Below are positions 34,265 through 43,566 of a DNA stretch of 64,000 nt, one piece after another. The notes under the pieces were generated by a model. It had not been told where the DNA came from and made no database searches. It saw nothing but the letters and a program-made list of their open reading frames with translations. Both the position numbers and the translations under genes were made by a program. This DNA is from CAZDKK01 sp964603725. Lineage in GTDB: Bacteria > Eisenbacteria > RBG-16-71-46 > CAIMUX01 > WJJG01. Within the stretch, counting starts at the first letter, position 1, and every line of letters starts with the position of its first letter. The stretch spans positions 11,444 to 75,443 of the forward strand of contig CAZRWW010000018.1 of NCBI GenBank assembly GCA_964603725.1. Direction: 5' to 3'.

Positions 34265-36059
34265 CGCGCCCTCCCCAGCAGCGAGCGCAGGTAATGCTCG
34301 ACCATGCGCCGGTACTCGGCCGGCACCGGGTCCTGCGCGCCGCGCAGCATGGCGCGCTGCAGGGCTTCCGGCCGGCTTTCGCCCATATCGACCGGACCGG
34401 GGCTGGTTCTCCCCTCGGGATCGACGCCGGGGCGCGAGAGGCGCTCCTCGCTCTCCTCGCGCTTGCGGATGCTGCGCTGCGCGCTCAGGAGGCGGCTCAG
34501 GATCTGCTCCTGCCGTTCCACGAGCCGCGGATCGGCCTGGCGATTGCGCATCTCGCGGACGACCTCCTCCATCTCCTTGACCGCCTCGTTAAGCTCGTTC
34601 ATGGCGTTGCCGGAGGTCTGGACTTCCTCGCGCACCTCCTCCATGCCCCGGCGGATCATCTCCTGGCGGGCCGCCAGCCGCATCAGGGCCTCGCCCTGAC
34701 CCATCTGCGACCGGGGCGTGTCGCAGGCCCCCATGAGCTGGCGCGTCTGCTGATTCAAGTCGCTTTGCTGCCCGGTCAGGCTCTGCATCTTGTTGAACGG
34801 GCTCGGGCAGCTCGAGGCGCAGCCGGACTGCGCCTGGTTGGCCGCCTCGAGCAACCCCTTGACCGCCGCATTGAGCGAGCGACTCGATTCACCCGCCATG
34901 GCCACCGCCGAATGGCGCCGCCCGGCCTCCAGCTGGTCGCGGGCCTGAGAAATCTCGTAGAGCACCTTGGCGACGGCCCGCAGGTGCGCCGGCGTCAGCA
35001 CCGGCGTCTCGCGCGCCACCGCTTCCAGCGAATCGCGCGCCGTGCTGACCTCGTCGTGCAGCTCCTGCTGGTGCACTGCCAGCTCGCGCGGCCCCAGGCT
35101 CTCCGCCCGCTCGAGCAGCCCTTCCTGCTCGACCGACGCCGTGACCATGCGGTTGGCGATGTTGTAGAGCGAGCGCGCGAGGCGCATCTGCTTCTCGATG
35201 TCGATCTCCCGCTTCAGGCTCGACATCTTGGCCGCCATCGCCTGCAGGTTCTGGCTGGCCTTGCGCCCGAACTTCAGGGCCACGTCCCGGCTCTGCTGCT
35301 CCATGGCCTGCTGGGCCTGTTGCATGTCCTCCTGCGCCTGCTGGCCCTCGCCGCTCTTCATCTGCTCCTTGAGCGCCTCGGCGAACTCCTTGAGGGCTTC
35401 CTGGTTCTCCTTGCGCAGCGCCTCGATCTGCTCGCGCAGCTCCGCGAGCTCCCGGCGGAGTTGCTCCTGCTGGCCGGCCAGGTCGGCCGCTTCCTGGGCG
35501 GTCATGGGGCTCTGCTCGTCCGCCGCCGGCTGCTCGCCCGGCGGCCGGTCTCCCGGGCGCTGCTCGCCCCCCTCGTTGACCTGCTCGTGCAGCGCGAGCT
35601 GCTCGTTGATCATCTCCTGCCGGGTGGCGAGCTCCTCCATCTTCTGCAGCAGCCGGTCGAGCTTCTCCTCGGCCATCAACTGGCGCAGCATGCCCAGCGT
35701 GCGATCGAGCGCGCGGGCGATCTCCTCCTGCGTGACCTTCATCTGCTCCATCGCCTTCTGCAGCTCGGCGCGGTCCAGGCGCTCGAGCGCCTGGCGCATC
35801 CTCTGCATCTGGCGCTGGAACTCCTCGCTCTGGATCTGGCTGGCGAGCTGCTGGATCTCGCGAACCTTGTCGATCATCTCCAGCGAGAAGAGGTTCTGCA
35901 TCTCCATGCGCTGCCGCGAGGCCTCGAGCGACTGCTGGACCTCCCCGACCTTCTGCGCCAGCGCATCCTGGCGCTCGAGCAGGTCCTGGATCTGCTGCTG
36001 GCGCTCCCAGGAGATCTTCTCCTCCCGCAGCATCTCCTGGGCCACCTGCTTCAGGCTCC
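34261..36059 (-). CDS. DUF4175 family protein, C-terminal half (gene split by assembly gap)
   Basis: About 599 codons are open up to the N run. The sequence is almost entirely charged coiled coil (QMQRMRQALERLDRAELQ, LREQIEALRKENQEALKEF, HQQELHDEVSTARDSLEAV) with a Pro/Gly/Glu linker near 170-190 of this fragment. This is the usual C-terminal architecture of DUF4175 proteins. The frame has no start before the gap, and the N-terminal half lies on the other side at 36125-37741, so the two are one gene of roughly 1,150 codons. ATGA overlap couples it to the downstream TPR gene. Confidence 0.85.
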
Positions 36060-36124
36060 NNNNNNNNNNATAAAACGCCCCCCCCCCCCCATTCCCGGGG
36101 CCCCCTCGTTAAGGTCCCGGTTTT
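36060..36124. other. Assembly gap with low-quality edge
   Basis: Ten Ns (36060-36069) are followed by a 13-base C run (36078-36090) and a T-rich stretch (36121-36130), unlike anything else in the window. This interrupts the DUF4175 gene and creates a false stop codon at 36125. It is best treated as assembly artefact rather than biology. Confidence 0.9.
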
Positions 36125-37741
36125 TTATTTAATGGTTTGTCTCGGCTCCTCGAGGCTGACCGTCTCTTCCTGGCGCTGCTGCTCGGCGGCAGCGTACATC
36201 TCGGCCATCGTCGGAAAGCGGATCGTGTAGAGCTCGGTCTCCCCGGCCTTGGGCCCGCGGATAGGATCGTTGTCGAGCACCTGGAGGTAGTAGTGCAGAT
36301 CCTGACCGGGCAGGATCGTGAGCGCCGTCAGGTCCCAGGTGTAGGTCACGCGCGCTTCCTTGCGATCGTCCCAGGAAGCCAGCTTCACGCGGGTCGGATC
36401 GTCTTCGGCCCGCCCGTAGACCAGGGCCAGCTCGCTCAAGCCGAAGTCGTCCACGCAGTCGATGCCCAGCGTGACGCGCATGTCGGGGGGCATGGTGATC
36501 TGCGGCCCCGGCGCCAGCAGGCGCACGGCCGGCTCGAGGTCGGAGGCGACCTCGATGGCGAAGGCCTGCGAGCGCCAGACCTCGCCCTCGGCGGGGTCGC
36601 GCAGCTCGACGTGGAGGGTCTCGTCGCGATCGAGCACCCAGGAGCAGCCCAGGGCCTCGGGGCCGGCGGGCGCGAGCGGCAGCTCGCGCGCATCATCGAG
36701 CGGGCCCAGAAGCAGCCGGCCGGCCAGCCCCGCGCGCCGCAGGCGGACCTCCAGCGTCACCCGCGTGCCCTCGAGCGCGGCCAGATCGGCGCTCGCCGAC
36801 ACCTGGCGCTGGGCGGGAAGCTTCGTGTAGGCGGGCGGCTCGTACAGCTTGCGGTAGCCAAGCGCCTGCAGCGGCTCGAGCACGCGGATGCGGTACTCGG
36901 GGCTGCTCGCCCAGCGGGCCCGCACGCGGTACTCGAGGTCGCCCTTCAGGGCGCTGGCCAGGAACGCGTACCGATCGGCCTCGCCCGTTGCCGGCGGCGC
37001 CCCGTCGCGGGCCATGGCCAGGCGGGTCCACTCGGCGCCCGGCGAGCGCATCTCGAGCATGACCGCGCCGGACCGGCGGCGGCCGCCGACCTCGGCCGCG
37101 ATGGTGACGGACGCCCCGCGCTCCACCGTGAGGTCCCCGGGACTGACCGTGAGGGTCACGACCGGAAGCACGCTCGGCCCGCCCGCGGCCAGGAAGAGCC
37201 GCGCCGCATCGGCGAACGGCATCGGGGCGATCAGCCAGACGGCCAGTGGGACGAGCAGACCGGCCGCCCCCCGCGCCAGGGGCGGGCCCAGGCGGCCGGT
37301 GGCGTGCAGGCGGCCCAGCGGGAGTTGGTCCAGACTCTGCCGCCCACGCTCCAGGGAGCGCTCGACCAGGGTGCGCGAGATCGGGTCGCCTCGCCATTGC
37401 GCCAGATCGCGCTCGAGCTGCAGCGCGTTGATGAGCTCGTTGCGGGGCAGCCCCGCGGCGCCTTCCAGCCACAGCGCATAGCGATCGACCCCCAGCGGGC
37501 GCGCCACCGCCGCCAGCACCAGCGCGGCGAAGGTCCCCGCGGCCCACACGGCGGCGGCCGCCGCCATGACCGCCGACCAGGTGCGGGTGGGGGGCAGCAG
37601 CAGGGCCACGAGCAGGAGCACGGCCAGTCCGGGCAGCAGGGCGCCGATCCAGCGCGCCACCGCCTCCAGCATCAGGCGTGCCCGCCGGGCGGTGGCCGCG
37701 CGGCGCAGTCGCGCGGCGAATGGGGAAGCGCTCGTGGTCAT
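36125..37741 (-). CDS. DUF4175 family protein, N-terminal half
   Basis: The 538-codon open frame begins with a hydrophobic N-terminal pair (about 27-48 and 56-80) and another segment near 157-172, as in DUF4175. A periplasmic Ig-like region follows (VTLTVSPGDLTVERGASVTIAAEVGG, about 195-270), then YRKLYEPPAYTKLP and further beta domains through VYGRAEDDPTR, ending at YYLQVLDNDPIRGPKAGETELYTIRFPTMAEMYAAAEQQRQEE, split here for length. The PTMAEMY segment normally leads directly into the coiled-coil half seen at 34261-36059. The last residues and the TAA belong to the artefactual gap edge. ATGA overlap with the DUF4159 gene. Confidence 0.85.
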   Translation of the reverse strand: MTTSASPFAARLRRAATARRARLMLEAVARWIGALLPGLAVLLLVALLLPPTRTWSAVMAAAAAVWAAGTFAALVLAAVARPLGVDRYALWLEGAAGLPRNELINALQLERDLAQWRGDPISRTLVERSLERGRQSLDQLPLGRLHATGRLGPPLARGAAGLLVPLAVWLIAPMPFADAARLFLAAGGPSVLPVVTLTVSPGDLTVERGASVTIAAEVGGRRRSGAVMLEMRSPGAEWTRLAMARDGAPPATGEADRYAFLASALKGDLEYRVRARWASSPEYRIRVLEPLQALGYRKLYEPPAYTKLPAQRQVSASADLAALEGTRVTLEVRLRRAGLAGRLLLGPLDDARELPLAPAGPEALGCSWVLDRDETLHVELRDPAEGEVWRSQAFAIEVASDLEPAVRLLAPGPQITMPPDMRVTLGIDCVDDFGLSELALVYGRAEDDPTRVKLASWDDRKEARVTYTWDLTALTILPGQDLHYYLQVLDNDPIRGPKAGETELYTIRFPTMAEMYAAAEQQRQEETVSLEEPRQTIK

Positions 37742-38532
37742 GGCATCCCATCTCCCTGGGGGGCTCGCTCGGCACCGGCGGGGCCCGCCGGCAGCTGCCC
37801 GCGGTCGGGCACCTCCAGCCGCCGGGCGGCCGCCTCGCCCGTCAGCGCATGGACGACGACGTTGATGGCCATCCGCAGCGCCGCCTCGCGCTTTTCGGGC
37901 GGGTCCTGGTGGACATCGGGGTCCTCCAGGCCGTCCCCGATGTCCGCCTCATAGGTGTAGAAGCAGACCAGCCGCCCCCGGTCGAACACGCCGAAGCCCT
38001 GCGGCGGCTTGCCGTCGTGCTCGTGGATCTTCGGCGGCCCGCTCTCGAATTCGTACAGCGCGTGATAGATGGGATGATCGAACGGCAGCTCCACCAGGTT
38101 GCGGTCCGGAAAGACCTGGCGCATCATCTGCCGGAAGCTCTCGTCCATCCCGTAGTTGTCGTCGGCCCACAGGAAGCCGCCCTGGAGCAGATACTGCCGC
38201 AGGCGGGCGGCCTCGGCCTCGGTGAGCTTGACCTGGCCGTGGCCGTTCATATAGACGAGCGGGTGGGCGAAGAGTTCCTCATCCAGCGGCGCGACGCGGG
38301 CCTCCTGGCGGCGGCTGATCGGGATCGTGGTGCGCTCCTCGAGGGCACGGGCCAGGTTGGGCAGCGACGTGGGGTTGCTGTACCAGTCGCCTCCGCCGCC
38401 GTACTTCAGACGCGCCATCACGATGCCCGGCTTGGCCGGCGGCGTCTGGGCCAGGGGCGCGGCGACGGCCAGGGCCAGGATCACGCCCCCGCCCGCCAGG
38501 ACATTCAGGACATTGTGGCGGCGTGCTTTCAT
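37738..38532 (-). CDS. DUF4159 domain protein, secreted
   Basis: The 264-aa protein has a signal peptide or anchor (about 8-30) and the DUF4159 core: MARLKYGGGGDWYSNPTSLPNLARAL (split across 39-64), HPLVYMNGHGQVKLTEAEAARLRQYL and GGFLWADDNYGMDESFRQMMRQVFP. That fold is ThuA-like (class I glutamine amidotransferase-like) without an evident nucleophile Cys. DUF4159 and DUF4175 genes typically sit in MoxR/Bat aerotolerance-type clusters; no moxR or DUF58 gene lies in this window, so the rest of the cluster may be elsewhere or absent. The C-terminal 30 residues are Pro/Gly/Ala-rich. Confidence 0.85.
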   Translation of the reverse strand: MKARRHNVLNVLAGGGVILALAVAAPLAQTPPAKPGIVMARLKYGGGGDWYSNPTSLPNLARALEERTTIPISRRQEARVAPLDEELFAHPLVYMNGHGQVKLTEAEAARLRQYLLQGGFLWADDNYGMDESFRQMMRQVFPDRNLVELPFDHPIYHALYEFESGPPKIHEHDGKPPQGFGVFDRGRLVCFYTYEADIGDGLEDPDVHQDPPEKREAALRMAINVVVHALTGEAAARRLEVPDRGQLPAGPAGAERAPQGDGMP

Positions 38533-38662
38533 CGGCCGGCCCGACCTCCGGTTCCTCAGGGGGGATGCGGCCGGACGCGCCCGCGCCCGGCCCCGCAGTG
38601 CACTTGCGCAACCTCGAACACCCCAAGAAACTGGGGGTTCCAGCCCCCTGCCCCGGCGGGGC

Positions 38663-39586
38663 CTAGGCCTTGGCCAGGGCCTTGGCTTCGCGGGCCCGGC
38701 GCAGCTCCAGCGCCAGCGCGCTGGCGACGAAGATCGAGGAGTAGGTGCCCACGATGACCCCCACGCTCATGGCGACGGCGAAGTCGTGGATCACCTCGCC
38801 CCCGAACAGCGCCAGCGACAGCGAGGTGAACAAGGTGGTCAGGCCGGTGATGATCGTGCGCGACAGGGTCTGGTTGATGGAGATGTCCAGCACGCGGTCG
38901 AACGGCTCTCGCCGCAGGCGCACGAGCTGCTCGCGCACGCGATCGAAGACCACGATCGTGTCGTTGATCGAGTAGCCGGCGATCGTCAGCAGCGCCGCCA
39001 CCACCGGCATGGTGATCTCCCGGTTGGTCAGCGAGAAGAAGCTCAGGACGAAGAAGACGTCGTGCGCCACGGCTATCACCGCCCCCAGGGCGAAACGGGG
39101 CTCGAAGCGGAAGCCGATGTAGATCAAGAGCAGGCCCAGCGAGATGAGGATCGCCCAGAAGGCCTGCTGGGCGATCTCGCGCCCGATCTTGGCGCCGATC
39201 GACTCCTCGCGCAGGAGCTCGGCCGTGAGGCCCGGGCGCTGGCGGGTGAGCGCCGTGCGCAGGCGGTCGGACACCGACACGCCCTGCGTCTCGTCCTGGG
39301 GGTCGAGCGGGATGCGGATCAGCACGTCGTTCGACTCCTTGACGGACTGGATCTCGGCGGTCGGGAAGCCGGCCTGGGTGGCCACGCTGCGCACTTCCTG
39401 GACGGGCAGGCGCTCGCTCAGCCGCAGCTCGATCAGGCGGCCGCCGGCGAAGTCGATGCCCATCCGCAGGCCGCTGTGGGCGACGATCGAGACAATCCCG
39501 ATCAGCGTGGCGGCAATGGAGAAGATATAGAAGTAGCGCCGCTTCGACATGAAATTGAAATGCGTGTCGGTGAAGATCGTGAACAT
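38663..39586 (-). CDS. secF: Protein translocase subunit SecF
   Basis: This 307-aa inner-membrane protein shows the SecF signatures: FNFMSKRRYFYIFS start, GIDFAGGRLIELRLSE (42-57), a periplasmic loop, and five further transmembrane segments with GYSINDTIVVFDRVRE and RTIITGLTTLFTSLSLALFGG. With SecD it uses the proton-motive force to pull exported proteins across the membrane. ATG 39586 is preceded by GGGGAG; the longer frame from 39781 overlaps secD and is rejected. It follows secD by 50 bp. Confidence 0.97.
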   Translation of the reverse strand: MFTIFTDTHFNFMSKRRYFYIFSIAATLIGIVSIVAHSGLRMGIDFAGGRLIELRLSERLPVQEVRSVATQAGFPTAEIQSVKESNDVLIRIPLDPQDETQGVSVSDRLRTALTRQRPGLTAELLREESIGAKIGREIAQQAFWAILISLGLLLIYIGFRFEPRFALGAVIAVAHDVFFVLSFFSLTNREITMPVVAALLTIAGYSINDTIVVFDRVREQLVRLRREPFDRVLDISINQTLSRTIITGLTTLFTSLSLALFGGEVIHDFAVAMSVGVIVGTYSSIFVASALALELRRAREAKALAKA

Positions 39587-39636
39587 CGTCTGCGACTCCC
39601 CCCGGCGCCGCGGGCCCCTCATGGGAGGCCCCGGCG

Positions 39637-41217
<1,581 letters not shown>

Positions 41218-41266
41218 GCTTAGTTCCTCCGCCCCACATAACGTCCAGCAAGAACAGAGACTATGG

Positions 41267-41296
41267 ATACTATCCGAGCCCTCGCCGGCAGGTCAA
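41267..41296 (-). promoter_or_regulatory. Promoter for secD-secF
   Basis: On the minus strand, TTGACC (41291-41296), an 18-bp spacer and TAGTAT (41267-41272) precede the secD ATG by about 43 bp. Confidence 0.6.
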
Positions 41297-41421
41297 CCGC
41301 ATTCTGGGGTCGTGCGGGGATCGATCCGGGGTCGGGTACCCATCCCCGCCGCCCCCGCCCGGGGGCGCGGGCGGAGCGACTCTCGCCGCATCGGACTGCC
41401 GCGCTTGAGGATGGCGCCCGT

Positions 41422-42033
41422 CTAGAACGCGGGCGGCAGCGCGGGCGGCCGGACCGCCTCGACTACGATGGTGGCCAGGATCTCGCCGGCGTCCCCCACG
41501 ACCAGAGTGAGCCGGCCGAGCGGGCGGCCCCTGGAGCGGGTCAGGATCTCCTCGCGGCCTTCCAGGATCTCGAGTCCCAGCGCCTCGACGCCGGCCGAGA
41601 TGCGGGCGTTCCACTGCACGAGGGTCTCAGGGGGCCCGAGCGTGCCGGTCCAGACCATGGGAACGCCCGGGTCGCGCTGGCGCCAGCGGGCGGCGGGCGC
41701 CAGGAGCTGCTCCAGGGCCTCGAGCCGCGAGACGGCCGGCTCGGAGGCGGCGCCCGGCGCCGAGACAGCCCGCGCCGGCAACGCGGCAGCCCGCGCCGGC
41801 AACGCGGTGGCCCGCGCCGGCCGTGGGTCCTCGCCCACCGGCAGGGCGGCGGCCTCTCCGGCCGCAGCGGGCGACTCGCTCGGCGGCCCCGGTTCGCGCT
41901 CGCCCCAGTGCCGCAGAGCGAGCGCCGTCAGGAGCCCCCCCGCGAGGAAGCAAACGAAAAGGGGTGCGACGCGTATGGCGTGCGCACCCCGGGCGGTCTT
42001 GGCCCTGTTCCCTGCTGCGCGCTGGCGGCCCAT
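41422..42033 (-). CDS. Single-pass membrane protein of unknown function
   Basis: The 203-aa product has one TM segment (about 21-41, VAPLFVCFLAGGLLTALAL), a long Ala/Pro/Arg linker (50-100) built partly from a 21-bp tandem duplication, and a conserved-looking alpha/beta C-terminal domain (about 105-200; RLEALEQLLAPAARW, PETLVQWNARISAGVEAL, LGRLTLVVGDAGEILATIVVEAV). Type II topology is likely, with the domain in the periplasm. I recognise no family. GGGGAG and GGGAG precede the ATG at 42033. It lies 55 bp after the first of the two lipoprotein genes and ends 200 bp before secD's upstream region. Confidence 0.6.
   Translation of the reverse strand: MGRQRAAGNRAKTARGAHAIRVAPLFVCFLAGGLLTALALRHWGEREPGPPSESPAAAGEAAALPVGEDPRPARATALPARAAALPARAVSAPGAASEPAVSRLEALEQLLAPAARWRQRDPGVPMVWTGTLGPPETLVQWNARISAGVEALGLEILEGREEILTRSRGRPLGRLTLVVGDAGEILATIVVEAVRPPALPPAF
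41766..41807. repeat. 21-bp tandem duplication in the membrane-protein linker
   Basis: Two exact 21-bp units (41766-41786 and 41787-41807) encode two near-identical LPARA-type heptapeptides, and a degenerate third follows. Confidence 0.85.
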
Positions 42034-42088
42034 CTCCCGCTCCCCACCTCCGCGCACGGCCGGCGCCGACCCCAACGCGCCTACGGGC

Positions 42089-42673
42089 TCACCCGGTCAC
42101 CTCTTGCCACTGGACGATGGTCCAGACCTTGAGGCCGTTCTTGGGATCGACCCACGACTCCTCGCGGAACCAGAAGTTCTGGATGCCGTTCTGCAGTTGA
42201 TAGGTCTTCGAATCTCCACCTTCTCTCCTGCGCAGCTCCAGGTCAACATTGGTGGCGGTCAGCTTCCAGAGGTTCCGGTCCGGGTACTTGGGATCGGCCT
42301 TGGTGGGGTCCGGCAACAAGTCGCCCACCGAGAAGTCGAGCTGGACGTAGTCGACGTCCGAGGAGTTGCACATGTTCTGATTGACCTCGACCTCGTCAGC
42401 CCGGGTGTACTTCTCGGCGATGTGCTGGTCCTCTTCCGCGAAGAAGAACTCGAAGTCCGTTGCCAGGAGGCTCTCGTACGGTGCCGCCTGCCGGTGCACG
42501 TAGGCTGTCTTCAAGTTCTTGAGCAGGTTCTCCGCCGATGTCCGCGGGAGATAGGTCACCGTGGGGGTCGGCGGTTTCTCCTCCGGCTTCGTCATGAAGG
42601 GACAACCGCCCAGAATGGCCATCGCCGCCACCGAGAGGGCGGCCACAGCCACGAGCCGCAGCGGCCTGTCCAT
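42089..42673 (-). CDS. Lipoprotein with NTF2-like pattern (paralogue A)
   Basis: This 194-aa lipoprotein (lipobox ILGGC, Cys24) begins its mature part with PRTSAENLLKNLKTAYVHRQ, followed by YESLLATDFEFFF, a middle acidic stretch, and a C-terminal beta pattern (WKLTATNVDLELRR, NGIQNFWFREESWVDPKNGLKVWTIVQWQ, written in two parts). The helix-then-curved-sheet layout is like SnoaL/NTF2 folds, which is inference. The neighbouring lipoprotein has the same PTS-x-x-x-L-x-N-[LI]-K opening. AAGGAG precedes ATG 42673. It lies 242 bp downstream of that paralogue. Confidence 0.65.
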   Translation of the reverse strand: MDRPLRLVAVAALSVAAMAILGGCPFMTKPEEKPPTPTVTYLPRTSAENLLKNLKTAYVHRQAAPYESLLATDFEFFFAEEDQHIAEKYTRADEVEVNQNMCNSSDVDYVQLDFSVGDLLPDPTKADPKYPDRNLWKLTATNVDLELRRREGGDSKTYQLQNGIQNFWFREESWVDPKNGLKVWTIVQWQEVTG

Positions 42674-42915
42674 AGGGGATCTCCTTGCCTCGTGAGGTGC
42701 CCGGCGCGGGCTTGCTTGCTCGTCGCTCCCCGGCAATCAGCCGTATGCTACCAGGCTTATCGACTGAGATGGCCCGCGCCTCCATCCGCCGGTGGTGTAC
42801 ACGGGGCCGGCTGGCAAGTTTCCGCCAGAGCCCCCTCGGGCGCCGGGGATGGCCCAGGGCCCGAATTCGCGACCCTCAAGTCCTTTGCGCGACCGGCCCA
42901 CCCGGCGCCCCGCCC

Positions 42916-43566
42916 TCAGCCCTCGTACGCGTGGTCCCACTGCTGGTACTGTCGCAAGTAGCACCACGTGTGGTACTCCTGCGTCTGCTGGGTGTCCACC
43001 CACTTCCAGACGAAGTACTGCCCGCCGTCCTGTCTGAGATGGAGATCGACGCGGCCCTCGTAGGTCACACGCTTGGTTCCTTCCGCGAAAAGCAGGCGGT
43101 ACTCCAGGTCCTCGAAGTACTCGTCGTCTCCGGTGGAGCGCCACTTGTCCATGACGTTCTCGAAGTCCACCCAGATCACCTCGAGCGTGGTCTCCGCGCT
43201 CATGCTGTTGAGGACCGAACGCATGCGCCGGGCTTCGGACTCGGGCGTCCAGTTCGGGAAAGGGTTCTCGCCCAGGCCCAGGGCGCCGGCCTCGCCCGGG
43301 TCCATCAGCATCTCGATCGCCCCCTGCAGAAAGCTCTTCTGGTAGAAGGGCACGTAGCGGGCCTCGAGGGAGCTCTTGATGTTCGTCAGCACGATCTCCG
43401 GCGAGGTCGGCGGAATGAAATCGATCGGCGGGGCCTCTCCGGGATCTCCCGCCTCCCTGGGCTGAAACAGGCACCCACCGGCCAAGGCCGCCGCGACCGC
43501 CAGCCCGACGAGGGCGGCCGCCCGCGACCGGGTTCGGCCCGGCTGGTTCGACGGTGGAGTTGGCAT
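42916..43566 (-). CDS. Lipoprotein with NTF2-like pattern (paralogue B)
   Basis: The 216-aa lipoprotein (lipobox LAGGC, Cys32) opens its mature part with PPTSPEIVLTNIKSSLEARYVPFYQKSF, resembling the neighbouring lipoprotein A. It then carries about 25 extra residues containing PFPNWTPESEARRM and ends in a beta-rich domain (LEVIWVDFENV, YFEDLEYRLLFAEGTKRVTYEGRVDL, WKWVDTQQ), written in parts. It is coupled by an ATGA overlap to the large beta-barrel gene just upstream, suggesting a complex at the outer membrane. Function is unknown. Confidence 0.65.
   Translation of the reverse strand: MPTPPSNQPGRTRSRAAALVGLAVAAALAGGCLFQPREAGDPGEAPPIDFIPPTSPEIVLTNIKSSLEARYVPFYQKSFLQGAIEMLMDPGEAGALGLGENPFPNWTPESEARRMRSVLNSMSAETTLEVIWVDFENVMDKWRSTGDDEYFEDLEYRLLFAEGTKRVTYEGRVDLHLRQDGGQYFVWKWVDTQQTQEYHTWCYLRQYQQWDHAYEG

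Noticed and set aside
36125..37741. A truncated pseudogene
   Set aside because: The apparent stop lies in low-quality sequence at an N gap, so a split assembly is the simpler explanation.
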